DNA from: Enterococcus faecalis
Lineage (GTDB): Bacteria; Bacillota; Bacilli; Lactobacillales; Enterococcaceae
Direction: 5' to 3'
Assembly: GCF_029024925.1 (NCBI RefSeq)
Contig: NZ_CP118962.1
Location: 1,768,001-1,832,000, forward strand
Length of the DNA: 64,000 bases
Every line of letters starts with the position of its first letter. Positions within the stretch are counted from its first letter, which is position 1. A model generated the notes under the pieces. The model did no database searches and had not been told where the DNA came from. It saw only the letters and a list, made by a program, of their open reading frames with translations. The position numbers were made by a program, and so were the translations under genes. Positions 54,770-63,115 of the stretch are shown here, piece after piece.

Positions 54770-55450
54770 CTAATGTGATGTTTTTTTGATTAATTGATTA
54801 CTAATGGCTTGACTAATAAATACCATAATTAAAATAATTAACGTGGCCATAAATGTCACATCGGTTTGAAACCGATTGTAGCCTCGAGTAATCGCTAAGT
54901 TGCCCAGACCACCGGCTCCAATCGCTCCTGCCATGGCTGTTAATCCAATCAAATTAATAATTGTCACCGCTGAAACACGAATAATACTTGGTAACCCTTC
55001 AATTAGATAAACCCGAAAAATAATCCCTAAGGGACTCGTCCCCATGGCTTCTGCCGCTTCGATAACGCCAGGATCCACTTCTAATAACGCATTTTCAATT
55101 TGGCGCGCGAAGAACGGGATTACGCCAATAACTAATGGGACTAACGCTGCGGTTGTACCAATTGTCGTTCCTGCCAAAATTCGTGTTAATGGTTGAATCA
55201 GTGCGAGCATAATGATGAAAGGAATAGAGCGGCAAACATTAATAATTTTTTCTAAGACACTATACAGGGGTGGATTTTTCAAAACACCACTGGGGCCAGT
55301 ACTGACAAGCACGACACCCAACAAGACTCCTAACACACCAGCAATCAAGGCTGTCCAAAAAACCATGTATAATGTTTCCCATGTACTTTGAAGAAACTCT
55401 TGTTTTAATTGGACAACATTCGGAAAATATTTCTCAAATAATTGATACAT
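54770..55450 (-). CDS. metI: MetI-type methionine ABC permease
   Basis: A 226-residue permease with five predicted membrane segments and the coupling-loop EAAEAMGTSPLGIIFRV (EAA motif). It is the membrane channel for methionine import with MetN and MetQ. AAAGGAG precedes the ATG. Confidence 0.93.
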   Translation of the reverse strand: MYQLFEKYFPNVVQLKQEFLQSTWETLYMVFWTALIAGVLGVLLGVVLVSTGPSGVLKNPPLYSVLEKIINVCRSIPFIIMLALIQPLTRILAGTTIGTTAALVPLVIGVIPFFARQIENALLEVDPGVIEAAEAMGTSPLGIIFRVYLIEGLPSIIRVSAVTIINLIGLTAMAGAIGAGGLGNLAITRGYNRFQTDVTFMATLIILIMVFISQAISNQLIKKTSH

Positions 55451-55468
55451 TCTCAGTTCACTCCTTTT

Positions 55469-56539
55469 TTAAATCACCTGTAAATTCTGCTTTTTCTTCG
55501 TTTGCTGATAGGTTTTCAAAACATTGGTTCGCACGCCTTGTTTCGCTAAATAAGCAAGGGCTTGTTGACGCTGGGCCTCATCACCAGAAAGCACCACAAT
55601 TAAATGGCCAATAGGAACGTTTTGAACAATTTCGACATTGCCATAAAGGATATTTGTATATACCTGATATTGGCTATACAATTGTGCAATTAATGGCTCG
55701 TTCGTTTGATCTCCCACATAAGAAAATTCAATTAATTCTTGATTTTTATCTAAATCAGCTAATTTAGGATGTTCAAGAATCGTGGTTAATGCTTGGTCAA
55801 TATGAGTTGCTGTCCGAATAAAATCTTTGGTTAAAGGTTGTTGGGGTTGACTAAAAATCGAAACAATATCGTTTGATTCGACAACGCAGCCATTTTCCAT
55901 CACCGCGACTTTATTACAAATTTCTTTAACCACTTGCATTTCATGGGTGATTAAGACAATCGTCAAGTTCAGTTCTTGATTTAACTTTTTTAACAAAGCT
56001 AAAATCTGTCCTGTTGTTTTTGGATCTAACGCACTCGTCGCTTCATCACAAAGTAAAATTTCAGGATCATTTGCTAAAGCGCGGGCAATCGCAACCCGCT
56101 GTTTTTGCCCTCCTGATAGTTGACTGGGGTAAGCGTCCCGTTTTTCACTTAGTCCAACTAGCTCTAATAAATGGCTGATTTTTTGACGCCGCTCAGTTTT
56201 ACTTAGCCCAGAATATTTTAATGAAAAATCGATATTACTAAATATGGTCCGCTCTTTCATCAAATTAAAATGTTGAAAAATCATTCCAATCTTTTTTCGT
56301 TGTTGTCGTAATTCCTTTTTAGAAAAAGTTAAAATATTTTCTTTGTTAATAATAACTGTGCCCGCTGTTGGTCGTTGCAATAAATTAATTACCCGTACTA
56401 GCGTACTTTTTCCAGCACCGGAATAACCAACAATTCCATAGATATCCCCTTTATCAATTGTCAAAGACACATCTTGGACAGCCTGAATTTCTTGTTTTTT
56501 TTGTTGAAATGTCACACTGATATTTTTTAGTTCAATCAT
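55469..56539 (-). CDS. metN: MetN-type methionine ABC ATPase
   Basis: A 356-residue ATPase with Walker [13 protein letters not shown], signature [13 protein letters not shown] and Walker [14 protein letters not shown], plus a C-terminal NIL domain (residues about 270-340) that senses internal methionine. It powers uptake. First gene of metNIQ-M20, read from the tandem T-box leader. Confidence 0.93.
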   Translation of the reverse strand: MIELKNISVTFQQKKQEIQAVQDVSLTIDKGDIYGIVGYSGAGKSTLVRVINLLQRPTAGTVIINKENILTFSKKELRQQRKKIGMIFQHFNLMKERTIFSNIDFSLKYSGLSKTERRQKISHLLELVGLSEKRDAYPSQLSGGQKQRVAIARALANDPEILLCDEATSALDPKTTGQILALLKKLNQELNLTIVLITHEMQVVKEICNKVAVMENGCVVESNDIVSIFSQPQQPLTKDFIRTATHIDQALTTILEHPKLADLDKNQELIEFSYVGDQTNEPLIAQLYSQYQVYTNILYGNVEIVQNVPIGHLIVVLSGDEAQRQQALAYLAKQGVRTNVLKTYQQTKKKQNLQVI

Positions 56540-56587
56540 TCTTTATCCCCCTTCATTCTTACCAACCTGCATTTTTTCACAAAAAAG

Positions 56588-56860
56588 AAAAAAGCATCCT
56601 CAACGACACAACTCGAGTTGTATCGTTGAGGACGCTTTTTTGCGTGTTACCACCTCATGTTCAGAATTTGCTCACACAAATTCCCTTTTCAAGTACGGAA
56701 CAACATGTTCGATACCCTAGCTCGATAACGGGAGCACCCGTCGCCGCCTTGTGTTTAACACTCGGAGCGCTTGCTCAATAGCCATTTTCCAAAACGTCTT
56801 TGTCACCTATTCTCAGCTACCTAGGCTCTCTGTTAGACAAATCAAGTCTTGTACTTACTA
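56588..56860 (-). promoter_or_regulatory. T-box riboswitch 1 (methionine), proximal to metN
   Basis: On the minus strand the T-box core GGTGGTAACACGC (56654-56642) precedes a strong terminator hairpin (56594-56635) with T-run. The Stem I region includes GAAAATGGCTATTGAG, whose specifier ATG (56785-56783) reads methionine. Uncharged tRNA-Met should favour the antiterminator and let metNIQ be transcribed. The core is slightly divergent (AACACG for the usual ACCGCG). Confidence 0.85.
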
Positions 56861-56950
56861 TATCACTGCTTTTTTATTTCTATTCATTCTAAACTGATTT
56901 TCGTTTATTTTCAAAATCAAACAGACTAGAGTTCCTACCCCTTCAAGCAT

Positions 56951-57340
56951 CGAGTAATCGCAGATAATAGCTGCTCTCTCTCTTTGCATCAGTCGTAGTG
57001 CCCAACAGGATTTGACTGTGGCGAGAATCGTAGGAACACTTTCGTGCAAATGACACAACTTACCCTTCGGTCACCTTGTACTGTTCATCACTTACAAAGG
57101 CCATACTGCGTCGAGTAACCGCAGACAGCATCTACTTTGTCGCTTCGCGCCAGTCGTAGTGCTCAACAGGATTTGACTGTGACGAGAATCACAGCCTTGG
57201 CGAGAATCGTAGGAACACTTTCGTGCAAATGACACAACCTGCCCTCCGGTCATCTTGTACTGTTCATCACTTACAAAGGCCATACTGCGTCGAGTAATCG
57301 CAGACAGCATCTACTCTGTCGCTTCGCGCCAGTCGTAGTG
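56951..57340. repeat. Tandem repeat between the two T-boxes
   Basis: Units begin CGAGTAA at 56951 (161 bases), 57112 (179 bases) and 57291 (first 50 bases only). The second unit differs mainly by an insertion of about 18 bases (ACGAGAATCACAGCC region). Units contain small hairpins such as CACGAAAGTG and CTGCG/CGCAG. No coding function is convincing and no family is recognised. The region lies inside the met leader transcript. Confidence 0.85.
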
Positions 57341-57349
57341 ATTCACAGC

Positions 57350-57639
57350 AAAAAGCCCTTCACTAGCGTTTTGCTAGTAAAGGGCGAATGATTCGCGGTA
57401 CCACCTTTTTTCGAAATATAACTGATTCTTTATATCTCATCTCTTATCCAAGTCTTTATTAACTTGGTGCACATGGTAACGGGTGCTTAGCCGAAATTGC
57501 TTACTTATCAGCAATTTATTCTCAGAGGCCATCTTCAACTTTTCTGAACCTTGTCCCTTTTCACCAATCAGGACTCTCTTTTGAAGGTCATCAAAATTTA
57601 CTCTTCTCTTCAACGAATGAATAGTTATCTGTGATGTTG
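57350..57639 (-). promoter_or_regulatory. T-box riboswitch 2 (methionine), promoter-proximal
   Basis: On the minus strand the canonical AAGGTGGTACCGCG (57407-57394) precedes a terminator hairpin (57355-57385) with T-run. The Stem I part reads GAAGATGGCCTCTGAG, with ATG specifier at 57532-57530, again methionine. No gene lies between this T-box and T-box 1 downstream, so the two act in series on metNIQ. Confidence 0.88.
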
Positions 57640-57645
57640 ATTTAC

Positions 57646-57674
57646 ACTTTACTAGAGAAAAAAGAGATTGTCAA
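57646..57674 (-). promoter_or_regulatory. Promoter of the met leader
   Basis: On the minus strand TTGACA (57674-57669) and TAAAGT (57651-57646) are 17 bases apart, placing the start near 57639, just before T-box 2. Confidence 0.75.
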
Positions 57675-57723
57675 CAGTTTTTCTCAGAAAAAAAATCATT
57701 TTTCTTTTTTTACGAAAGAGCAA

Positions 57724-57752
57724 TTGACAAACTTTCGTCTATACGTTATTCT
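57724..57752 (+). promoter_or_regulatory. Promoter of tRNA-Thr
   Basis: TTGACA (57724-57729) and TATTCT (57747-57752) have a 17-base spacer and face the tRNA gene about 135 bases downstream. Confidence 0.6.
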
Positions 57753-57886
57753 ATTTCTTGTGCACGAGATTTGTACGATTTTTCAAAAGGAACTTTGACG
57801 ATTACTCGTCGCAGTGTAGCCTTTGAAAATGAACTCTATGGGTTTCACTTTGTTGCAATCCTCGAGTTAGTTTAGCCTTTGAAAGT

Positions 57887-57959
57887 GCCGCCTTAGCTCA
57901 GTTGGTAGAGCACCACCATGGTAAGGTGGGGGTCGCCGGTTCAAGCCCGGCAGGTGGCT
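57887..57959 (+). tRNA. tRNA-Thr (GGU)
   Basis: A complete cloverleaf: acceptor GCCGCCT/AGGTGGC, D arm with AGCTCAGTTGGTAGAGC, anticodon stem CCACC/GGTGG with loop ATGGTAA (anticodon GGT), and T arm CCGGTTCAAGCCCGG. Discriminator T; CCA not encoded. A terminator hairpin follows at 57966. Confidence 0.95.
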
Positions 57960-57965
57960 TTTTGG

Positions 57966-58003
57966 TAAAATCCCAACTCTTTAATAAAGAGTTGGGATTT
58001 TTT
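57966..58003 (+). terminator. Terminator of tRNA-Thr
   Basis: AATCCCAACTCTTTA pairs with TAAAGAGTTGGGATT and is followed by a T-run. Confidence 0.8.
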
Positions 58004-58116
58004 TGTTTTGCCTACCCTTAGTGTTCTGTCAAGATGAGAAAATAACAAAAGCAATTTCTTCATTCCACTCGTTATGGTATATTTTAATTGTTAAATAATT
58101 ATTGGAGTGGAGTACA

Positions 58117-59607
58117 ATGATGAAACAATTACCTACAGAATCAAAAAAATTTGATTTAAAGAATTGGTGTATTGAAAATAAAGCCTATCTTCTATTGATC
58201 ATTTTAATTTATCAAGTGGCAGTTTTATCCATCGGCATTATCAATTTCCCTTACTTAGATGATAATGCTCGCCAAGTCGCTGGAATGACAGATTTTGGTA
58301 CGACTTACGCACGTTGGGGCAGTGAATTTCTCTCATGGTTTGTTCAAGGAAGTCGTCATTTGACAGATCTGGGCTTGACCACACCGATTCTAACAGGTCT
58401 TATCTTATCTCTCACAAGCATACTGGCTATTTATATCATCAATGACCAAAAAATTAGCTGGGGTTCCTCTTTAGTAGCTACTTTAATTGGCCTCAATCCT
58501 TGGTTCCTTCAATGTCTTAGTTTCAGGTTTGATAGTCCCTATATGGCATTGAGTATTTTTTGTTCGTTTCTTCCTTTTTATTGGTGGCAGCGTAATTCTT
58601 TTACGTTTTTCTTGGTTTCTGTTTTTTCACTGTTTGTTATGTTTAATACTTACCAAGCCTCGTCAGGAATTTATATAGTTATCGTCTTATTCCTTACTTT
58701 CAAGCAGTTACTTGCTGGAGAAAATTTCATTGCTCTTTGTAAAAAAGTCGCACTTGCTGCTATCGCTTATCTACTTTCTATAGTCAGCTACCTTATCGAG
58801 TTAAAATTTGTACCTTCCGCAACAAACAACATTGGAGGCAGTCAGGCCTTACCAAGTTTGCACGATATTCCCAGTGTGGCTTATCAAAATAGTTACCATT
58901 ATTTTTCAGAGCTATTGAACCAGAGTAATCGTTTATGGCTCTTATTACTGCTCCTACTGCTTGTTTTATTTTTTATTAGTCATCTATCAAATAGTAAAAT
59001 CAACTTGGGCTTAAGTTTCCTTTATTGTATCTTGTATTTAGGACTTGCTTCTCTCTTAAGTTTTGGTATTTTTATTGTCTATTCAAGAAATATCGCTGGT
59101 GATGCGCCTCGCTATATTTACGGATTTGCTGTTTTTGTTACAATCAGCATGTTAAGTTTATTTAACAATCGACAAGTGAAAGCAATTTATCTAACTTCGT
59201 TACTTGTGGCCAGCTTGTTATCTTATTATATTTTATCGTTTGTTTTGGTGTATTCTTCCACATTAAACTATCAAAAAGAAGCATTCAATCGCCAAGCAGC
59301 TATTTTAACAGATGATTTAAAAAATGTTGTAACAAACGAACGAAAAAAAGTTTATTTAAATACGTTTTTCAAAAATTCAACTGTTTATGCTAATACAAGT
59401 CGAAACTACCCAATTCTTTCAAAAATTGTGCCACCAAATGACGGTCTATACTTCCCTAATTATGTTTGGTTCAATACTTCATCGAATTTAGGAGTAGAGA
59501 TGGCACCACTGACCGATACGGATATGTCTAAAAATCAAAAAGTAGTAAGTAATCACTTTTATGACATTTATACAAACAACAAAGAAATATTTGTATTTAT
59601 GAAATAA
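58117..59607 (+). CDS. GtrII-type membrane glucosyltransferase
   Basis: A 496-residue polytopic protein with about ten membrane segments and the early extracellular acidic motif NFPYLDDNARQVAG typical of GtrII/GT-C-like glucosyltransferases, which transfer glucose from a lipid carrier to a cell-surface polymer. The acceptor is unknown, perhaps a wall polysaccharide or teichoic acid. It has no adjacent gtrA/gtrB. The start is the first of two ATGs at 58117, after GGAGTGGAG. Such genes are common on mobile DNA next to tRNAs. Confidence 0.8.
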   Translation: MMKQLPTESKKFDLKNWCIENKAYLLLIILIYQVAVLSIGIINFPYLDDNARQVAGMTDFGTTYARWGSEFLSWFVQGSRHLTDLGLTTPILTGLILSLTSILAIYIINDQKISWGSSLVATLIGLNPWFLQCLSFRFDSPYMALSIFCSFLPFYWWQRNSFTFFLVSVFSLFVMFNTYQASSGIYIVIVLFLTFKQLLAGENFIALCKKVALAAIAYLLSIVSYLIELKFVPSATNNIGGSQALPSLHDIPSVAYQNSYHYFSELLNQSNRLWLLLLLLLLVLFFISHLSNSKINLGLSFLYCILYLGLASLLSFGIFIVYSRNIAGDAPRYIYGFAVFVTISMLSLFNNRQVKAIYLTSLLVASLLSYYILSFVLVYSSTLNYQKEAFNRQAAILTDDLKNVVTNERKKVYLNTFFKNSTVYANTSRNYPILSKIVPPNDGLYFPNYVWFNTSSNLGVEMAPLTDTDMSKNQKVVSNHFYDIYTNNKEIFVFMK

Positions 59608-59820
59608 TTTGTTCCATCCAAAAACACTTCTTTTGCAATAAACGTGACTGTATGGTTTGATTAAGATGGATTAAGTATTCTTTTCGGGTACATTTATTAC
59701 TTCCTGAAACTTGTTTATTTCCCATTTTTCTTATAAAGTAACAAAATTTTTGAGAAAAAACAGCTCGTTTTCTATGTTATGATAGAGAAGTGAAAATCAC
59801 CAGAAAGGTTGTTGCGGACT

Positions 59821-60000
59821 ATGAGAACTCATCAGAAAAAATTATTTTTATTTTCAATGATTTTATGGTTAGTTGAATTTTTAATTACACGGATTTCTGA
59901 TTCTTTTCCAGGAGCAACGCCATTGTTCGTTGTGATTTGCTTGATTCAAGGAATCCTTTTTACTTATTTCTGTCTTGCTTTTTTCTATTATCCGCAATAA
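59821..60000 (+). CDS. Small hypothetical membrane protein (59 aa)
   Basis: Two hydrophobic segments (LFLFSMILWLVEFLI and PLFVVICLIQGILFTYFCLAFFYY) imply a membrane hairpin. ATG 59821 is used; a TTG at 59809 with an AAAGG nearby is possible. No family recognised; the gene is plausible but not certain. Confidence 0.5.
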   Translation: MRTHQKKLFLFSMILWLVEFLITRISDSFPGATPLFVVICLIQGILFTYFCLAFFYYPQ

Positions 60001-60049
60001 TCAGTCAAGAAAAGCAATTAGAGCAGATTCAGCAAATTTCTGAAACCGA

Positions 60050-60088
60050 AAAAATGGCACGTCCTCGTTTTTAGGACGTGCCATTTTT
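60050..60088. terminator. Bidirectional terminator between small membrane gene and TPR gene
   Basis: Perfect 16-bp arms (60050-60065 and 60073-60088, ATGGCACGTCCT core) with A/T runs. Confidence 0.85.
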
Positions 60089-61053
60089 TAAAGCATTATT
60101 TGTGTAAAAGCCGTTCGTATCGCCTGTTGAACTTTTTGAACAGCAGCGATTTGATGGCTTTTTGCTTCAGTCAATTCTTTTTCAATATATTCAGGATAGT
60201 AGGTTGCCAAATAACCCAAGACCCAGATAGTTGGATCTGAAATAACCGTCTCTGCTAATGGATACAAATAGGCAAGATGCAACCGAATTTCTTCTTCCAA
60301 ATGCTGCAACATAATTGGATCATCATTTTCTAAACGATTCCTAAGTTCAGTACAAATTTCGGAATAGATCGGCGTATTTAACGGTCCAGTTTTTCCTTCT
60401 AGTAAGACTGTCTGAGGCTGATTGTCATACCAAAGAAAAGTCAGTGGTTCTGAAAATTGCAACAGTGCTAATTCTTCAATGAACCATTCCCGAGCAAAAT
60501 AACTAAGTGCTTGGTTCATAACTAAATCTTTTGCGACTTCCACAAATACTGGTTTAGGCAAATATAAACTGGTTTTAATGTTCGCTAATTGTTGATAAAC
60601 GGGCAATTGATCGCTTACTAACAAGTTCCTTTTAATTGCTTGAATTTGCTGCGTTTCTAATTGTTGATACGCCTCTTCCACTTGCATTAATTGCTGTTCT
60701 AACGTTTTTTGTTGTGCTAGCGTTATTTTTTTAGTTTGAAGTAATTGCTTCAATAAAATATACCCTTCAATAAAGCGACGACTTTGACTATAAATTTGCA
60801 TATAAATTGCCGCTGTTTCAAGGTTCTCAAAATAAGACTCTTGGAACGCTTCTGCCAATGCTAGTGCTTCGTCAGCTTCACCCATTTCCAACAATAATTG
60901 GACAATTTTTTGGTTTACTGGCGGCGTTTGTTGTAGCTGATAGGCTTGTTGAAAATTTTCTAAAGCGGCGATCTGATTATGTTCTACAAGTGCTTCTTCT
61001 CCTTGTGCAATAAAACGTTCATAGTTTTTTGGAAATTCATGAATGGTACTCAT
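60088..61053 (-). CDS. TPR-repeat protein
   Basis: A 321-residue cytoplasmic protein. The N-terminal third has tetratricopeptide-like helices (ALVEHNQIAALENFQQAYQLQ, LLEMGEADEALALAEAFQES), followed by a helical Gln-rich region and a C-terminal domain. Conserved in enterococci and bacilli without a firm function; likely a protein-interaction scaffold. AGGAGG precedes the ATG. Confidence 0.75.
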   Translation of the reverse strand: MSTIHEFPKNYERFIAQGEEALVEHNQIAALENFQQAYQLQQTPPVNQKIVQLLLEMGEADEALALAEAFQESYFENLETAAIYMQIYSQSRRFIEGYILLKQLLQTKKITLAQQKTLEQQLMQVEEAYQQLETQQIQAIKRNLLVSDQLPVYQQLANIKTSLYLPKPVFVEVAKDLVMNQALSYFAREWFIEELALLQFSEPLTFLWYDNQPQTVLLEGKTGPLNTPIYSEICTELRNRLENDDPIMLQHLEEEIRLHLAYLYPLAETVISDPTIWVLGYLATYYPEYIEKELTEAKSHQIAAVQKVQQAIRTAFTQIML

Positions 61054-61087
61054 ATCTAACCTCCTTTATTTCTTATTTAAAGCAGAT

Positions 61088-61203
61088 GAGCCTGGGACAA
61101 AAATCACTTTGGATTTTTGCTCCAGGCTCAAAACCTGATAACCGGCGGGAACAGAACCAACACTACGCGTTGCTCGGAGCTAAACGGTTCTGTCCCGACC
61201 TCG
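61088..61203. repeat. Composite intergenic repeat, copy 2 (short form)
   Basis: It matches the 27048 copy at both ends but lacks about 55 bases of the centre. The first hairpin has GAGCCTGG/CCAGGCTC where copy 1 has GAGCGTGG/CCACGCTC: a compensatory swap of one base pair. The 3' arms ACAGAACC/GGTTCTGT are shared. Confidence 0.82.
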
Positions 61204-61228
61204 ATTTTAACTATTCAAACGGACTTTT

Positions 61229-61519
61229 TTAGTAAAGATTACGAATAATAATTGCCGTTTCTAGGTCGCCCTCAGCGTTCATCTTCTCCGCCTTTTCCTC
61301 TAAACTATACCCAGCAAAACTTTCGTTTGTTAAAACATCTGCTACTGTGAATTTAGCAACTTTTTCAATACTGACTGCATCTGGTGCTACTTCTTGCACG
61401 CTATCCCAGCCTGTATCAATAAAGACCTTTGTATCTTCTGTAATCGCTTCGTTTGCTTCTAACGCCTGCATAATTTCTTTTAACTGTGCATACGTCATAA
61501 CCTCAACTTGATTTTCCAT
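61229..61519 (-). CDS. Hypothetical acidic protein (96 aa)
   Basis: A strongly acidic soluble protein (MENQVEVMTYAQLKEIMQALEANEAITEDTKVFIDTGWDSVQ) with no recognised domain. It lies just upstream of the composite repeat and downstream of the FemX-like gene in the same direction. Function unknown. Confidence 0.65.
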   Translation of the reverse strand: MENQVEVMTYAQLKEIMQALEANEAITEDTKVFIDTGWDSVQEVAPDAVSIEKVAKFTVADVLTNESFAGYSLEEKAEKMNAEGDLETAIIIRNLY

Positions 61520-61566
61520 TTAAACGCCTCACTTTGCCATTCCTTTTTAAGGATTGGGTTTTAATT

Positions 61567-62805
61567 TTAGACTTTTTCTTTAATTGTTTTTAATGCGTGA
61601 TATAAGGCATATTTCATTGGTTTGGCTTTCCATTGGAAATTGCCCATTAATTCTTCGACATGACCGCCAAAGGATTGTTTGAATTTAAGAACCCCATCAC
61701 TTCCATCAAAGACACCGTCAACGCCATAAAAATTATATTTGGGAATGTTATTTTCTACTGTGTAAGTTAACATTTTATGTTGAATTAAATACGGTGCATA
61801 GTATTGTTTATATTTTTCATACGTACCACTAAACAAGTAAACAACTTCTTGTGGATGAACAATGAATAAGGCACCTGCTAAAATTTCAGGTTCATCTGAT
61901 GTTTTCATTTCTTTAGCCTCGTCAATCCGTTTGCGCACGGTACGAACTTCATCTTCAAATTCACGTTTCTGGTTATTTTTTTTACGGCTTTTAGGATTGG
62001 CAATTAACGCTTCATTGACTTCGTTGAGCGTCTCTTGTAATTTGCGTAATTTCTCATGAAGATTTTCTAAATAAGTAGCAAAGTTTAGTTCCGCCACCAT
62101 AAATTTCGCTCGTTCGCCAAACTCTTCATAAACAGCTTGGTAATAAGCTAAATCCTTATCTTCAAAATTACGCCGTGCACTTGTTTCTTCCGTTAATTTC
62201 TTAAAGAGAGGTAACTCTTCGTAACGAAGTTCTCGGGTTGTTACGCCATATTCCCATGTTTTCTTGATGTCATATTTAGCATCTTTTCCATAAGATTTCC
62301 AAAGCTCTTCTTCTGTTAATCCAGCCATATCTTTGACAAACAGCCAACGTGGCGCGCCATCAAAATTGTGCACATCAAATCCTTGGTGTTCAAAACCAAT
62401 TGATGTGAAATAGTCAAATGTTTCTTGATTGACCTTTTCAACTTCACCGCCATTAAAATCACGTAAACAAATTTGTTTATTTGGAGTAAAGGTTAAATAA
62501 AGGCCATCATTTTTTTTCACATATTTTTTTAAGCCTGTGAAAAAGGCTTCTACACATTTTTTATCTGTATAATCCATCAAAATTCCGCCGTCAATGTCGA
62601 AAGCATAACCAATTTTGACTTTTTTCTTGCTTAGGATACACGCAGCAATTAGTTGCCCTTCTCGTTTGACGCCAACGTATTCACAATGCCAGCCACGTCG
62701 TTCCAATAAATGTTTCATTTCGGGTGTTTCTAAAAAGTTACCTGCAGGATGTGTCATTGCAAAGGTAGTAAATTCTTGTTCAGTTAATGTACTAAACTGA
62801 TCCAT
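61567..62805 (-). CDS. FemX/BppA-type peptidoglycan aminoacyltransferase
   Basis: A 412-residue FemABX ligase with two GNAT-like domains (residues 1-160 and 160-405) and a long charged coiled-coil arm (about residues 232-290, LHEKLRKLQETLNEVNEAL...) as in FemA/MurM. E. faecalis uses two such enzymes (BppA1, BppA2) to build the L-Ala-L-Ala cross-bridge from aminoacyl-tRNA; this is probably one of them, position suggesting BppA2, from memory. The start is likely ATG 62805 (MDQFSTLTEQEF); a GTG at 62847 extends the frame without a ribosome site. Confidence 0.85.
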   Translation of the reverse strand: MDQFSTLTEQEFTTFAMTHPAGNFLETPEMKHLLERRGWHCEYVGVKREGQLIAACILSKKKVKIGYAFDIDGGILMDYTDKKCVEAFFTGLKKYVKKNDGLYLTFTPNKQICLRDFNGGEVEKVNQETFDYFTSIGFEHQGFDVHNFDGAPRWLFVKDMAGLTEEELWKSYGKDAKYDIKKTWEYGVTTRELRYEELPLFKKLTEETSARRNFEDKDLAYYQAVYEEFGERAKFMVAELNFATYLENLHEKLRKLQETLNEVNEALIANPKSRKKNNQKREFEDEVRTVRKRIDEAKEMKTSDEPEILAGALFIVHPQEVVYLFSGTYEKYKQYYAPYLIQHKMLTYTVENNIPKYNFYGVDGVFDGSDGVLKFKQSFGGHVEELMGNFQWKAKPMKYALYHALKTIKEKV

Positions 62806-63025
62806 ATCAAACAACTCACAATCTTTTTTTGTTAAATAAATTAGCACTTTTCAGCTTAACCTACTTTTTGCTTTCTTTCAAACAAAGTTACCTCACTGGC
62901 TAATTCTTATTTTTCGGTTCTTATTAATTATATCTAATTTTGCTAAAATGCAAACAGTTTTCAACGGAAAAAAAGAATTTCTTTGGAATCTTTCATTTTT
63001 GACTGAATATCTTTCTTTTATAAAA

Positions 63026-63069
63026 AATATCTGAGACAAAAATCTAAAGTGATTTTTGTCTCAGATATT
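63026..63069. terminator. Terminator of glmS, related to the composite repeat
   Basis: AATATCTGAGAC pairs with GTCTCAGATATT, and the inner part CAAAAATC-TAAAGT-GATTTTTG is the inverted form of the repeat's first hairpin. It lies 3' of glmS in the minus direction. Confidence 0.75.
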
Positions 63070-63115
63070 AAAACTCATGAAAACCCGTTGAACATCTTTC
63101 TCTCAGGTTCTTGAT

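Noticed and set aside
56858-57058. 66-codon frame downstream of the tandem repeat
   Set aside because: No ribosome site and lies within the untranslated met leader.
57092-57310. 72-codon frame in the T-box spacer
   Set aside because: It is made of the tandem repeat and has no ribosome site; the T-box leader context argues for RNA, not protein.
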